Below, in pieces: positions 1-9,050 of a stretch of 64,000 bases of DNA (within the stretch, counting starts at the first letter, position 1; each line of letters starts with the position of its first letter). Source of the stretch: Nitrospira sp. (GTDB lineage: Bacteria > Nitrospirota > Nitrospiria > Nitrospirales > Nitrospiraceae); contig JALDRG010000008.1 of assembly GCA_031315995.1 (NCBI GenBank), positions 62,001 through 126,000 on the forward strand, written 5' to 3'. Below the pieces are notes generated by a model. That model did not search any database and had not been told where the DNA came from. It saw nothing but the letters and a program-made list of their open reading frames with translations. Position numbers and translations under genes: made by a program.

Positions 1-103
1 TGGAGTACGACTTGTGGGTCAGCGCCTCTTCCAACAGGCGAGGCTGATGGAAACGGTAGCCCAATAGGCGCTGGACCGCCTCAATTGACGTTGCGGGCGT
101 CAT
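1..103 (-). CDS. rnc: Ribonuclease III, N-terminal fragment (cut by window edge)
   Basis: The ATG lies at 103 and 34 codons are visible before the window ends. The peptide begins MTPATSIEAVQRLLGYRF and continues with the LLEEALTHKSY signature at the start of the RNase III catalytic domain. RNase III cleaves double-stranded RNA, including rRNA precursors. The gene starts 27 bp after the fabF stop on the same strand, and fabF-rnc neighbourhood is common in bacteria. The catalytic residues and the dsRNA-binding domain lie outside the window. Confidence 0.85.
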   Translation of the reverse strand, partial: MTPATSIEAVQRLLGYRFHQPRLLEEALTHKSYS

Positions 104-130
104 AGGACCTGACTCGTGCCCTGAAGAGGA

Positions 131-1381
131 TTACTGGTCACACCTGCGAAAGAGCAAACAGGCATTGACCCCGCCGAAGCCGAAGGAATTTGAAAGGACC
201 ACCTGAGGGTTGGCGGGACGCGCCGTATTGGGCACGTAGTCAAGATCGCAGGCGGGATCGGGACGATCAAGGTTGATCGTGGGGGGTAACATGCCATGAT
301 GCAGCGCGAGAATGCTAAACACCGCTTCAATCCCTCCGGCCGCACCCAAAAGATGGCCTGTCATGGATTTCGTCGAACTGACAGGAATTCGGTAGGCTTG
401 CTCCCCGAAGACATGTTTGATCGCCTTGGTTTCGATGGCATCCGCCATGGTAGAGGTACCGTGGGCGTTGATATAGCCGATGTCCGTCTTAGCCACGCCC
501 GCATCCTTTAATACCATTTCCATGCAGCGAACTGCGCCCTCTCCATCCTCGGGTGGTGCGGTAATATGGTAGGCATCGCTGTTCATGGCGTATCCGACCA
601 CTTCGGCATAGATGCGTGCGCCACGCGCGCGGGCATGCTCAAGCTCTTCCAGCACGACCACGCCGGCCCCTTCACCCAACACAAAGCCGTCGCGATCCTT
701 ATCGAAGGGACGGCTGGCTCTCGTAGGCTCGTCATTTCTGAAAGAGAGGGCTTTCGCGGATGCAAACCCGGCGACCCCCAGCGGTGTAATCGCTGCCTCA
801 GCGCCTCCGGCAATCATCACATCGGCATCATTGCGCTGAATGAGCCGGTACGCATCGCCGATGCAGTGATTGCCCGTCGCGCAAGCCGTCACGGCACACG
901 AATTCGGCCCCTTTGCGCCGACCCGAATCGCCACCTGCCCGGAGGCCAGATTGATGATCGTCATCGGAATGAAAAACGGGGAGACCCGCCCTGGGCCTTT
1001 TTCCTTGAGCACATCGTGGTAATGTTCAATGGACCCAAGCCCACCGATACCGGAGCCGATATAGACTCCGACCCTCGTGGCTTCTTCGGGCGCCACGTTG
1101 AGCCTCGCATCATCCACCGCCAGCTGGCTCGCCCCCACTGCATAGTGGATGAAGGTGTCCATCTTCTTGATTTCTTTTTTCTCGATGAACTGCGCCGGAT
1201 CGAAATCCTTGACCTCTCCGGCGATCTGCGCATCATACCCGCTCGGATCGAATCGCGTGATTCGACCGATACCGGACTCTCCGGCGCACAGCGCCTTCCA
1301 AGTTTTTTCCACCCCGGTTCCCAGGGGGGTTACCAGTCCGAGACCGGTCACCACGACGCGTCTGGCAGGTCGATCGTGCAT
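131..1381 (-). CDS. fabF: Beta-ketoacyl-ACP synthase II
   Basis: 416 residues, usual for FabF. It condenses malonyl-ACP with acyl-ACP in the elongation cycle of type II fatty acid synthesis, in the cytoplasm. The thiolase-fold catalytic triad is visible: Cys167 in TACATG, His307 in NAHGTS and His343 in [11 protein letters not shown]. The ATG is 13 bp after the acpP stop, so the two are very likely co-transcribed, with fabF near the distal end of the rpsF-to-rnc run. FabF rather than FabB is chosen from the length, the N-terminal [13 protein letters not shown] and the position next to acpP. Confidence 0.97.
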   Translation of the reverse strand: MHDRPARRVVVTGLGLVTPLGTGVEKTWKALCAGESGIGRITRFDPSGYDAQIAGEVKDFDPAQFIEKKEIKKMDTFIHYAVGASQLAVDDARLNVAPEEATRVGVYIGSGIGGLGSIEHYHDVLKEKGPGRVSPFFIPMTIINLASGQVAIRVGAKGPNSCAVTACATGNHCIGDAYRLIQRNDADVMIAGGAEAAITPLGVAGFASAKALSFRNDEPTRASRPFDKDRDGFVLGEGAGVVVLEELEHARARGARIYAEVVGYAMNSDAYHITAPPEDGEGAVRCMEMVLKDAGVAKTDIGYINAHGTSTMADAIETKAIKHVFGEQAYRIPVSSTKSMTGHLLGAAGGIEAVFSILALHHGMLPPTINLDRPDPACDLDYVPNTARPANPQVVLSNSFGFGGVNACLLFRRCDQ

Positions 1382-1394
1382 ATCTACGCTTCCG

Positions 1395-1628
1395 TTAGGC
1401 CTTCTCTTTAATATAGTCCAAGGCTTTCCCGACGGTCAGGATCTTTTCCGCATCTTCATCCGGGATCTCGATTTCAAACTCTTCTTCCAGGGCCATGACC
1501 AATTCGACCGTGTCGAGCGAATCGGCGCCCAAATCTTCGACGAAATGGGCCTCAAGCGTCACTTCTTCTTCTTCCACCCCCAATTGCTCGGCAATAATTT
1601 TCTTCACCCGTTCATCTACTGTAGCCAT
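1395..1628 (-). CDS. acpP: Acyl carrier protein
   Basis: 77 residues, acidic. Ser37 in the motif [11 protein letters not shown] is the site for the 4'-phosphopantetheine arm that carries growing acyl chains. The start at 1628 ([10 protein letters not shown]) is chosen over a longer in-frame start because of family length and an AGGAGG-type ribosome binding site just upstream. It sits between fabG and fabF in the classic fab order. The high dosage normally needed for AcpP fits a strong Shine-Dalgarno sequence. Confidence 0.97.
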   Translation of the reverse strand: MATVDERVKKIIAEQLGVEEEEVTLEAHFVEDLGADSLDTVELVMALEEEFEIEIPDEDAEKILTVGKALDYIKEKA

Positions 1629-1724
1629 GGACTTGCCCACCTCCTTCCCCATCGTAGCCTCCACATTCCTCGCCGAGATATTCCGGATCGATGAGAACCA
1701 ACCCGGCCACCCGACCTGACTCAT

Positions 1725-2468
1725 TTATACCATGAGCATGCCACCGTTCACGTGCAACACTTGCCCCGTGATGTACGACGCTGCATCCGACACCAGGAAT
1801 CGCACCGCCGACGCGATGTCGGACGGGAGCCCCAGACGTCCTAATGGAATCTGCTTCTGCAGGGTTTCCTTGACCTCCGGCGACAGCCCCTGGGTCATCG
1901 CCGTATCGATAAACCCCGGCGCCACCGCGTTCACCGTCACCGCTCGGCTCGCGTACTCGCGTGCCACCGTCTTGGTGAACCCGATCACCGCCGCCTTCGA
2001 CGCCGCATAGTTCGCCTGTCCAACGTTCCCCATTGCCCCGACGATCGAGGCAATATTGACGATCCGCCCATACCGCTGCTTGGTCATCGGGAGCAGCACG
2101 GCTTTCGTGCAATGAAAGGTTCCGTTCAAATTCACCTGCAAAACCAGATTCCAATCTTCCTCTTTCATCCTGAGCAATAATCCGTCGCGCGTAATGCCGG
2201 CGTTGTTGACCAGAATATCAATCTTGCCCCACTCCTGCATCACGTGATCGGCCATGGCCTTGGCATCGTTCCAATCAGCCACATTCACCTTCACACTGAG
2301 GGCTCGTCGCCCCATCTTTTGAATCGCCGCCACGGCCTCCTGCGAGCGCCCTGGATCGAGGTCTGCCACCGCAATGTCTGCGCCATCCTCCGCTAACGCT
2401 TCCGCAATGGCGCGTCCGATTCCCTGAGCCCCGCCGGTGACAATCGCTACTTTTCCCTGTAATGACAT
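1725..2468 (-). CDS. fabG: 3-oxoacyl-ACP reductase
   Basis: 247-residue short-chain dehydrogenase. It reduces 3-ketoacyl-ACP with NADPH. The Rossmann motif TGGAQGIGRA (residues 11-20), the NNAG motif (88-91) and the catalytic Ser141, Tyr154, Lys158 set are all present. The C-terminus VNGGMLMV is typical of FabG. The gene is 29 bp after fabD and 96 bp before acpP. Because it lies inside the fab run, the fatty-acid role is much more likely than a generic SDR role. Confidence 0.96.
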   Translation of the reverse strand: MSLQGKVAIVTGGAQGIGRAIAEALAEDGADIAVADLDPGRSQEAVAAIQKMGRRALSVKVNVADWNDAKAMADHVMQEWGKIDILVNNAGITRDGLLLRMKEEDWNLVLQVNLNGTFHCTKAVLLPMTKQRYGRIVNIASIVGAMGNVGQANYAASKAAVIGFTKTVAREYASRAVTVNAVAPGFIDTAMTQGLSPEVKETLQKQIPLGRLGLPSDIASAVRFLVSDAASYITGQVLHVNGGMLMV

Positions 2469-2497
2469 CAGCCTGCTCCCTGCAATCCCAACACGTC

Positions 2498-3448
2498 TTA
2501 CGCCTGACCCTCTACACCTAACATCGTGAGTGTCGCCTCCAGCGACTTCGGATCATTCACGTTCGCCGTGACGGCGCCCGGAAGAATCCGCTTCACCAAC
2601 CCCGTCAGCACTGTGCCAGGCCCGATCTCGACGAAGGTCGTCACCCCAAGCCTGGACATCGCCAGCACCGATTCTTCCCACCGCACCGATGACGGCAACT
2701 GCCGGACCAGTGAGGCCCGGATCTCTTCGGATCGCTGCAACGACGCAGCCTCCGAATTATTGATCAACGGCACGCTCAAATCACGCCAAGCCACTCCACC
2801 AAACTCTGCGGCGAGCCGGTCTGCCGCCTCCTGCATCAGCGGCGTATGAACCGGCACACTGACCGGGAGTGGAATCGCCTTCTTGCATCCCTTGGTTTTG
2901 GCAATCCCGATCGCCCGTTCGACCGCAGCCTTTTCTCCGGCGATGACGACTTGGCCGGGAGCGTTAAAATTCGCGGCCGCCACCACACCCACCGAAGCAG
3001 CCTCTTGGCAAGCCGCCATGACGATATCCGCAGACAGCCCCAATAAGGCCGCGACAAGCCCGGTCCCCGGAGGCACCGCTTCGGCCATGTATCGGCCTCG
3101 CTTCTGCACGAGCGCCACGGCATCCCGAAACGATACACCACCTGCCGCATAGACTGCCGAATATTCACCGAGACTGTGCCCGGCTACAGCCAGCGGCTTC
3201 ACCCCGGCTGGTTCCAACGCCTTCAGCGCCGCCGCGCTGCTGACCAGCAGCGCCGGCTGGGTATATTCCGTCAAATTCAGCCGTTCAGCCGGACCTTCGA
3301 AACAGAGCTGCGCAATATCGTAGCCGAGGATCGAAGAGGCTTCATCATAGACCGCCTTGACCGATGGGAGTGCCTCATAGAACCCACGCCCCATCCCCAC
3401 GGATTGTGACCCCTGTCCGGGGAACAAAAATCCAATTTGTGACGCCAT
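2498..3448 (-). CDS. fabD: Malonyl-CoA:ACP transacylase
   Basis: 316 residues from the conserved start MASQIGFLFPGQGSQ. It loads malonate from CoA onto ACP. The nucleophile Ser92 lies in GHSLGEY, and the GQGSQ oxyanion segment is near the N-terminus. Start choice is not settled. An upstream in-frame GTG at 3544 has a GGGAG sequence at good spacing and lies 12 bp after the fabH stop, but it would add a 32-residue tail not usual in the family. Two consecutive ATGs (3451, 3448) precede the conserved region and neither has a clear ribosome binding site. Confidence 0.95.
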   Translation of the reverse strand: MASQIGFLFPGQGSQSVGMGRGFYEALPSVKAVYDEASSILGYDIAQLCFEGPAERLNLTEYTQPALLVSSAAALKALEPAGVKPLAVAGHSLGEYSAVYAAGGVSFRDAVALVQKRGRYMAEAVPPGTGLVAALLGLSADIVMAACQEAASVGVVAAANFNAPGQVVIAGEKAAVERAIGIAKTKGCKKAIPLPVSVPVHTPLMQEAADRLAAEFGGVAWRDLSVPLINNSEAASLQRSEEIRASLVRQLPSSVRWEESVLAMSRLGVTTFVEIGPGTVLTGLVKRILPGAVTANVNDPKSLEATLTMLGVEGQA

Positions 3449-3556
3449 CATAGCCGCGTAAGGTATCGTAGAAACCAACCTCAATGTCAACGGGAAAAAG
3501 CGAGACAATCCATGCGCAGCCATCCGACTGCCACGTGTGGACACAGCTGCTCCCGA

Positions 3557-4534
3557 CTACCAGCGCACCAATGCCGAAGCCCAGGTCAGTCCTGCCCCAA
3601 AGGCGCCGAACATCACCAACTGTCCCTCTGTGACCCGCCCATCGCGCACGGCTTCATCCAAGGCAATGGGAATGGACGCGGCGGACGTGTTCCCGTACCG
3701 ATCCATATTCAAGACCACCTTTTCGAGTGGCAAGCCCAGGCGGTCGGCCACGGCTTTAATGATCCGCAAGTTCGCCTGGTGGGGAATGTACACGTCGATG
3801 TCCTCGACCGACAGGTGATGCGCCGCCAGCGTCTCCCGCGCCACCTCCTCGAGCGTCCGTACCGCCACCTTGAACGTTTCATTGCCCTTCATCTTGATGT
3901 ACTGCGATCGCTCGCGCATCATCGCTTCGGAGGGAGGAATTCGTGTTCCACCGCCGGGCACCACAATCAAATCAGACAGACTGCCGTCGGAGTGCAAATG
4001 GGTGGACAGCACCCCGCGCTCACCCTCCGAAGCGCTCACCACCGCCGCACCGGCACCATCCCCGAACAGAATGCAGGTATTGCGATCCGTCCAGTCTGTA
4101 ATCGTCGACATGACTTCCGATCCCACGACCAGCACATGACGCATGCCGGTTCGAATATATGCATCGGCCACACCGAGCGCGTATACGAATCCGCAGCAGG
4201 CAGCAGACACATCACAGGCCGCTGCGCGGGTCGCTCCAAGCCGATGCTGGAGCAGGCAAGCGGTCGAGGGTAACGGCATGTCCCCCGTGCAGGTTGCCAG
4301 GAGAATCATATCGAGTTCACCGGCAGAGATGCAGGCAGCCTTCAAGGCACGTTCGGCGGCGATCAATCCCAGATCGGAACAGGCTTGTCCTTCGGCCGCG
4401 ATCCGCCGTTCGCGAATACCCGTCCGCTCACGAATCCATTCATCGGACGTCGCAACCAACTTCTCCACGTCGCCATTCGTCATCACCCGTTCCGGAGCGT
4501 ACGACCCGGTTCCGGTGATTCGCGCTCGTATCAC
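3557..4534 (-). CDS. fabH: Beta-ketoacyl-ACP synthase III
   Basis: 325 residues. It starts fatty acid synthesis by condensing an acyl-CoA (usually acetyl-CoA) with malonyl-ACP. The active-site Cys113 is in DVSAACCGF, the His is in PHQANLRI and the Asn in NTSAASIP. The unusual double Cys (113-114) follows the nucleophile position. The ATG overlaps the plsX stop by 4 bp, indicating translational coupling between phospholipid and fatty acid initiation steps. Confidence 0.97.
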   Translation of the reverse strand: MIRARITGTGSYAPERVMTNGDVEKLVATSDEWIRERTGIRERRIAAEGQACSDLGLIAAERALKAACISAGELDMILLATCTGDMPLPSTACLLQHRLGATRAAACDVSAACCGFVYALGVADAYIRTGMRHVLVVGSEVMSTITDWTDRNTCILFGDGAGAAVVSASEGERGVLSTHLHSDGSLSDLIVVPGGGTRIPPSEAMMRERSQYIKMKGNETFKVAVRTLEEVARETLAAHHLSVEDIDVYIPHQANLRIIKAVADRLGLPLEKVVLNMDRYGNTSAASIPIALDEAVRDGRVTEGQLVMFGAFGAGLTWASALVRW

Positions 4535-5562
4535 GCCTCTTTCCCTTCCGATCCTTCGTCCTGGTGCCGCCTCAAGCTCTCTTCAATATCACGTTGGATG
4601 AGCTCATCCAGCCTGGTCTCGGCGAGGCCCTTGGCGCGCCGGATGGCATTCTTGATCGCTTTGGCGGACGAACGGCCGTGACAAATCATGGTCGTCCCGT
4701 TGACTCCCAGCAATGGGGCACCGCCAAACTCGGCATAGTCTATTTTCCGCTTCAGGTTCAGCAACGGCTTCGCAATCAGCGGGTAGGCCAATCGCCCGAG
4801 CCACGAGCCTGAGATTTCCTTCATCAGCAATTTCTTGATGACATCCGCGACACCTTCCGAGATCTTGAGCGCCACGTTCCCGATGAACCCGTCGCAGACC
4901 ACCACATCGGCACTCCCGCTGTAGACTTCCCGCCCCTCGATGTTACCGATGAAATTCAGCGGACTGGCCTTCAGAAGTTTGAAGGCTTCCTTGGTGACCT
5001 CATTCCCTTTGCTATCTTCCTCCCCGATGCTCAAGAGTCCCACACGCGGAGTCGGCTTGGCATACGCGTGCCGGGCAAACTCATTCCCCATCAGGGCAAA
5101 CTGCTCAAGATGCTGAGCCGTACAATCGACATTGGCGCCGACATCGAGCATCACCGCGCTCCCCGTCAACGTGGGCAACATCGTGGCGATCGCCGGTCGC
5201 TCCACACCTTTGATCAACCCCAGCACGAAAAACGACGCCACCATGCTGGCGCCGGTATTCCCTGGGCTCACGACTGCATCGGCTTCTCCTGATTTCACCA
5301 GCTCTGTCGCCACCCAAATGGACGAGTCGCGCTTCTTTCGTGCCACCGTGGCCGGCGACTCGTGCATTTCCACCACCTGCGGCGCATGGCGAATGGTGAT
5401 CCGAGTATCGGTGCAGTTGAGTTTGCGGCATGCGGCGGCCAGCTCATCCTGTTTGCCGACCAGAATAATACCGACCCCCAGTTCCTGCGCGGCTTGCATC
5501 GCGCCTTCAATGACCGGGGCCGGTCCGTGGTCTCCGCCCATCGCATCGACGGCAATCTTCAT
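4531..5562 (-). CDS. plsX: Phosphate acyltransferase PlsX
   Basis: 343 residues starting MKIAVDAMGGDHGPAPVIEGA, the family hallmark. PlsX converts acyl-ACP to acyl-phosphate, the acyl donor for PlsY in glycerol-3-phosphate acylation. It is a peripheral membrane enzyme. The order rpmF-plsX-fabH-fabD-fabG-acpP-fabF is widely conserved. The C-terminus carries a charged tail of about 25 residues. The 151-bp gap before it (after rpmF) contains no gene and no obvious strong promoter. Confidence 0.97.
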   Translation of the reverse strand: MKIAVDAMGGDHGPAPVIEGAMQAAQELGVGIILVGKQDELAAACRKLNCTDTRITIRHAPQVVEMHESPATVARKKRDSSIWVATELVKSGEADAVVSPGNTGASMVASFFVLGLIKGVERPAIATMLPTLTGSAVMLDVGANVDCTAQHLEQFALMGNEFARHAYAKPTPRVGLLSIGEEDSKGNEVTKEAFKLLKASPLNFIGNIEGREVYSGSADVVVCDGFIGNVALKISEGVADVIKKLLMKEISGSWLGRLAYPLIAKPLLNLKRKIDYAEFGGAPLLGVNGTTMICHGRSSAKAIKNAIRRAKGLAETRLDELIQRDIEESLRRHQDEGSEGKEA

Positions 5563-5713
5563 GTGCGGTTAGCGGTCCACGGATAGAGGTATGACGAATC
5601 GTGTAGGGACGCCTTGCCGGCCAGGACCTGAACGGCCTCACGCATGACATGGCGTCGGATCGTGATCACAGTGCGCAATTGTACCCGAATCACGCCTGGA
5701 AAAGAATCTGCAG

Positions 5714-5899
5714 CTAGGATTCCTCGACGACGATGACGGCCTTGCCCTTATACGTCCCGCAATTCATACACGTATAGTGCGGCAACTTTAATTCGTGACA
5801 TTGCGGACACAGCGAAAATCCAGGTGGAACCAGCCGCGTCTTGGCGGTTCGCCGCATGTCTCGCCGAGACCGTGAATGTTTGTGTTTTGGATTTGGCAT
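5714..5899 (-). CDS. rpmF: 50S ribosomal protein L32
   Basis: 61 residues from [14 protein letters not shown]. Four cysteines (31, 34, 44, 47) in two C-x2-C pairs mark the zinc-binding form of L32. The start at 5899 is supported by GGAG upstream and by the invariant MPNPK start; an upstream in-frame start would add 7 residues. It follows the DUF177 gene by 38 bp, the usual yceD-rpmF-plsX arrangement. Confidence 0.96.
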   Translation of the reverse strand: MPNPKHKHSRSRRDMRRTAKTRLVPPGFSLCPQCHELKLPHYTCMNCGTYKGKAVIVVEES

Positions 5900-5937
5900 G
5901 ACAACTCCTTCAACGGGCACATGTCCCGGTTAACAAA

Positions 5938-6531
5938 CTAGGCGTTTCCACCTTTGGATTGGCGCCCCCGCAACACACGAAAGGGACTCGGCCCTTGCTC
6001 CGGAGGACAGCCGCAACGACGCTCATTGAGATTCTGGCCGCACTGCGGACAGAGACCAAGGCATTCTTCTCGACACAACGGTCGCATCGGAGCAGCCAAG
6101 ATCACCTGCTCGCGCACCATTGGAACCAGATCCAGGTGGTCGCCCTGATACAAATACACTTCATCTTCCTCTGCCGCCTCTTCATCAGGCTCAACCGGCT
6201 CGGCAGCGCGTCTCGAACCTTTCCGCCCCTGTTCCACCGGAGCCGGCTTGGTCGCCACACCCGCCTGCGGCAAATACTCCGCATACAGAGTGACGAAGAG
6301 GGGATCGGAATAATCCGTGAGACAGCGAACACACTGGCGAATCGCCGTCGCTTCCAATGTTCCGGTGACCGTGATCGGCCCTTCCTGCCGGACAAGTTCC
6401 GCCTGAATCGCGAGTGGCCCCTGAAACCTCTCTTCCGGCTCATCCAAGCCGAGTTGCGTTCCCGTGGCCGTGCACGAGAGAGACAGACCATCCGGGCCGA
6501 TGTCGACAATCGCTGGATTGAGCGTATCCAT
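5938..6531 (-). CDS. DUF177 (YceD-like) protein
   Basis: 197 residues from the ATG at 6531. DUF177 proteins are encoded next to rpmF almost everywhere and are linked to 23S rRNA processing or ribosome assembly in plants and bacteria. The family pattern CVRCL (middle) is present, followed by an acidic Pro/Glu-rich insert and a Cys-rich C-terminus with about eight Cys (CREEC, CPQC, CGCP) that could bind zinc. An alternative TTG start at 6612 would add 27 residues; no strong ribosome binding site settles the matter. Confidence 0.85.
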   Translation of the reverse strand: MDTLNPAIVDIGPDGLSLSCTATGTQLGLDEPEERFQGPLAIQAELVRQEGPITVTGTLEATAIRQCVRCLTDYSDPLFVTLYAEYLPQAGVATKPAPVEQGRKGSRRAAEPVEPDEEAAEEDEVYLYQGDHLDLVPMVREQVILAAPMRPLCREECLGLCPQCGQNLNERRCGCPPEQGPSPFRVLRGRQSKGGNA

Positions 6532-6627
6532 AACCACCGTTACGACAGAGAGAACCGCCCCCCGATGAAACGGGGGACAGACGGCTCGAACACCTGATCC
6601 AAGACTCACCAAAATCTGCCCCTCGCC

Positions 6628-6885
6628 CTATCGCTCTTCAGCGAAACTAACCAAGGCGATCTGGCGGGCGCGCTTCACGGCCACGGTCAGCACTCGCTGG
6701 TGCTGCAGGCAATTTCCGGAGATGCGTCGCGGCACGATCCGTCCGCGCTCGGTCAGGAAATTCCGCAATAGGCCGACATCCTTGAAATCAATCGGCGCCT
6801 TATCGACACAAAACCGGCATGGCTTGCGGCGCTGAAAAAACCGACCGCCGCCGCCCCCGCTGTTTCCACGATCTCCTCGTTCCAT
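6628..6885 (-). CDS. rpsR: 30S ribosomal protein S18
   Basis: 85 residues. The core from PCRFCVDK through [22 protein letters not shown] and the C-terminal basic helix match bS18, which pairs with S6 on the platform of the small subunit. The N-terminus carries a Gly-rich stretch of about 10 residues. Two Cys in the C-x2-C spacing may form a partial zinc site. It lies 15 bp after ssb in the rpsF-ssb-rpsR block. Confidence 0.96.
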   Translation of the reverse strand: MERGDRGNSGGGGGRFFQRRKPCRFCVDKAPIDFKDVGLLRNFLTERGRIVPRRISGNCLQHQRVLTVAVKRARQIALVSFAEER

Positions 6886-6900
6886 ACTCGCCTCCGTCTG

Positions 6901-7290
6901 CTACAACTGTTCGTCGTCGTATGAAGGTTCCTCGTGTGAGCCCCCGCTCTCACTTCCGGCCTCGCCTCGCTTCGGCAGAAAGGTCACGCCTTGTGCCACG
7001 ACTTCGTGTTTGCTACGTTTCTGTCCGTCTTCGGTCTCCCAACGGCGCTGCTGAAGGCGTCCGTCGATAATCACGCCGTTGCCCTTGCTCAGATACTGCC
7101 CGCAATGTTCTGCCTGCTTCCCGAACACCACAATGTCGATGAAGCAGACTTCTTCCTTGAGTTCATCCCCCTGCTTGAAACGCCGACTCGTCGCCAACCC
7201 AAAGCTGGCCACCGGCGTCCCACTGGGCGTATAACGCAACTCCGGATTGCGAGTCAGATTCCCGACCAGGATGACTTTATTGAACCCCGC
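6901..7290 (-). CDS. ssb: Single-stranded DNA-binding protein
   Basis: 129 residues with an OB-fold (FNKVILVGNLTRNPELRYTP and SFGLATSRRF). It coats single-stranded DNA during replication and repair. The start is a TTG at 7290: AAGGAG lies six bases upstream and the following residues (AGFNKVIL) are the conserved N-terminus. A GTG at 7326 would add 12 residues and a deeper overlap with rpsF. With the TTG the overlap with rpsF is 14 bp. The C-terminus is acidic but ends DDEQL, lacking the usual DDIPF-type tip that recruits partner proteins. Confidence 0.93.
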   Translation of the reverse strand, partial: AGFNKVILVGNLTRNPELRYTPSGTPVASFGLATSRRFKQGDELKEEVCFIDIVVFGKQAEHCGQYLSKGNGVIIDGRLQQRRWETEDGQKRSKHEVVAQGVTFLPKRGEAGSESGGSHEEPSYDDEQL

Positions 7291-7630
7291 CAACGGTCGC
7301 TCCTTGTGCCGCGACGACTGGGGCACCTCTGGGCGGAGCAGGTTCCTGCTCCAACTTCACGGTCAAAAATTTTATGATCGAATCTTCCAGTCGGTACGCG
7401 CGCTCCAGTTCGGCGATCACCGCGCCCGGACCCTTGAAGTAGAAGTAGACGTACGTACCTTTGCGCTCACGTTTAATCTCGTAGGCGAGTTTTTTACGGC
7501 CCCAATTCTCAGCCCGCTCAAGCGAAGCTCCGTTCTTCGTAACGGTACCCTTCATCTTCTCGATCAGCGCGGTCGTTTCTTCGTCGTTTAAGGTCGGACG
7601 AATAATGAACAGGGACTCATAGAGTTCCAT
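7277..7630 (-). CDS. rpsF: 30S ribosomal protein S6
   Basis: 117 residues from MELYESLFIIRPTL, the canonical bS6 start, preceded by AGGAGG at good spacing. The S6 fold residues (ENWGRKKLAYEI, GTYVYFYF, YRLEDSIIKFLT) are clear. The C-terminal 20 residues are an Ala/Pro/Gly tail. It is first in the rpsF-ssb-rpsR-DUF177-rpmF-plsX-fab run. A promoter with TTGACA lies 84 to 111 bp upstream. Confidence 0.96.
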   Translation of the reverse strand: MELYESLFIIRPTLNDEETTALIEKMKGTVTKNGASLERAENWGRKKLAYEIKRERKGTYVYFYFKGPGAVIAELERAYRLEDSIIKFLTVKLEQEPAPPRGAPVVAAQGATVGGVQ

Positions 7631-7713
7631 GCAGATTCCTCCTGGGCGTTGGCCCCCATTCTCGATGGGAGCGAGGTGTAGGTATGCCGGACGAGCCGAC
7701 ATGAGCTGAGCAA

Positions 7714-7741
7714 GGTATCACAGCCCCAAAGAATGTGTCAA
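7714..7741 (-). promoter_or_regulatory. Sigma-70-type promoter for the rpsF operon
   Basis: On the minus strand TTGACA (7736-7741) is followed after 16 bp by GATACC (7714-7719), with a TG one base before it (extended -10). The -35 is perfect, the -10 is only moderate. It sits upstream of rpsF with no other gene between. Confidence 0.6.
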
Positions 7742-7873
7742 ACAGCGGAGCTATGAAAAGAATAGGTGGGCGGGCATTCTGTAAGGATCGTCCTCAATCA
7801 TCTCATCATCAGCCTCAGGCCGCGAGAGATGGCATCACATTCGGAGAGTGCCACCTCTGTGTGGAGCCCGGAC

Positions 7874-8239
7874 TCACGGCCTCTTCCTAAACTGCGGCGG
7901 CGCATGAAGCGGAAGCGGCGGACGAGGCCCGGCCGAACCAGATGGCAGACGCGCCGCGCCGAAGCCACCATATCCTCCGTACCAGCCGAAACCCAGTGGC
8001 CCGTAGGGGCCACCATAGTATCTGAACGGATTGCCCCAATACCCGGCGCCATATCCGAGCCCATACCCTGGGCCATATCTAGAGCCAGGCCAATAGGAAT
8101 AGGACTGGGTACCCGCATAGCCTGGATCGACCATAACGTCGCTGTTGGCTAAGCGCTGCGTTTGATGAACCGATTGCGCACAGGCCGTCAGGAGCAACAA
8201 CGCACTTGCGACGAACATGGAAGCGACTGAGCGCGTCAT
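7874..8239 (-). CDS. Tyr/Gly-rich lipoprotein of unknown function
   Basis: 121 residues. The N-terminus is a lipoprotein signal: MTRS, a hydrophobic run, then LLTAC with Cys20 as the acylation site. Residues 45-100 are low-complexity, dominated by Gly, Tyr, Pro and Phe (GYGLGYGAGYWG, YYGGPYGP, GWYGGYGGFG), with no recognised domain. The tail is Pro/Arg-rich. A strong AGGAGG precedes the ATG. It starts 11 bp after the stop of the beta-barrel gene upstream, so the two are probably co-expressed and both act at the outer membrane. The function is not known. Confidence 0.75.
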   Translation of the reverse strand: MTRSVASMFVASALLLLTACAQSVHQTQRLANSDVMVDPGYAGTQSYSYWPGSRYGPGYGLGYGAGYWGNPFRYYGGPYGPLGFGWYGGYGGFGAARLPSGSAGPRPPLPLHAPPQFRKRP

Positions 8240-8250
8240 GTCTGCACCTC

Positions 8251-8892
8251 CTAGAAATGATAGGACAAGCCGACAAACAGTTGATGTGCCCGATAGGTGC
8301 CGTCGAACCCGCCCACCGGTCCAAACGCGCCTCCGAAGCGAAACGTGGAGTCGGTATATTTGTATTCGGTAAAAAGCGCCGCCTTGGGCGTCACAAAAGC
8401 CCTGATGCCGACCAGCACATTCCCACCGACCGAGACTTGTGTATCAGGTTCCGTCGTTGAGGAACGGCCGAGTCGCGCCACGAGCAAGGCCGGCCCCCCG
8501 CCGATATAGGGCTGCCAGGTCACCCCGGGATACCGTAAGAGCACGTTGGCGCCGATGTTGGTGACCGCAAGATGGATGCCCGGCACATCGTCAAGATTTT
8601 TGATATGCGGGGTGCTCTGCGAGACATCCAATTCAAGCCCGAAAATCCCATGGTTGGGAAAGACGCCCAGCTTCCCGCCGAACGCCGGACTGGTTTTCAA
8701 ATTGAAGTTCGGGGCATCCAAGCCAGCAAGGGTTCCGCTTCCCCGAACATTCCGGATGGGATCGGCGAAATTTGCTCCCAGCTGCGCGGCCGCATACCAC
8801 TCGGCCTTCAATGGATACGGCGAGAGGAAAAGAAGCAAACAACAAAACAACCCGGCACTCAACTCACTGCACGCAAACCTTCTCCACACCAT
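8251..8892 (-). CDS. Outer-membrane beta-barrel protein
   Basis: 213 residues from the ATG at 8892, with GGAG upstream. Residues 1-30 form a Sec signal peptide ending near YPLKA. The rest alternates polar and hydrophobic residues with Gly/aromatic turns, as in small 8-stranded OmpA/OprF-type barrels, and ends in Phe (LFVGLSYHF), the sorting signal recognised by the BAM complex. Phrases such as PYIGGGPALLVAR and ALFTEYKYTDS are typical of the Omp_b-brl/outer membrane protein W-like class. The specific role is unknown. It is paired with the lipoprotein gene downstream. Confidence 0.8.
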   Translation of the reverse strand: MVWRRFACSELSAGLFCCLLLFLSPYPLKAEWYAAAQLGANFADPIRNVRGSGTLAGLDAPNFNLKTSPAFGGKLGVFPNHGIFGLELDVSQSTPHIKNLDDVPGIHLAVTNIGANVLLRYPGVTWQPYIGGGPALLVARLGRSSTTEPDTQVSVGGNVLVGIRAFVTPKAALFTEYKYTDSTFRFGGAFGPVGGFDGTYRAHQLFVGLSYHF

Positions 8893-9050
8893 GGTGCTTA
8901 CTCCATGGGCGAGGCGTATCTCGATCATATCAAGCAATCGACGCAGGAGACTGGACAACTTCCATTCGCCTAAGTGAGGGATGTCGAATGCATGGCGGTC
9001 GAAGGCGTCCGCACGGTTGGTGAGAATGAGTGAATTATTCCGACATCCGA

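Noticed and set aside
3449..3544. Longer FabD starting at the GTG at 3544
   Set aside because: It has a plausible GGGAG but adds 32 residues not seen in the family. Kept as an alternative, not as the main call.
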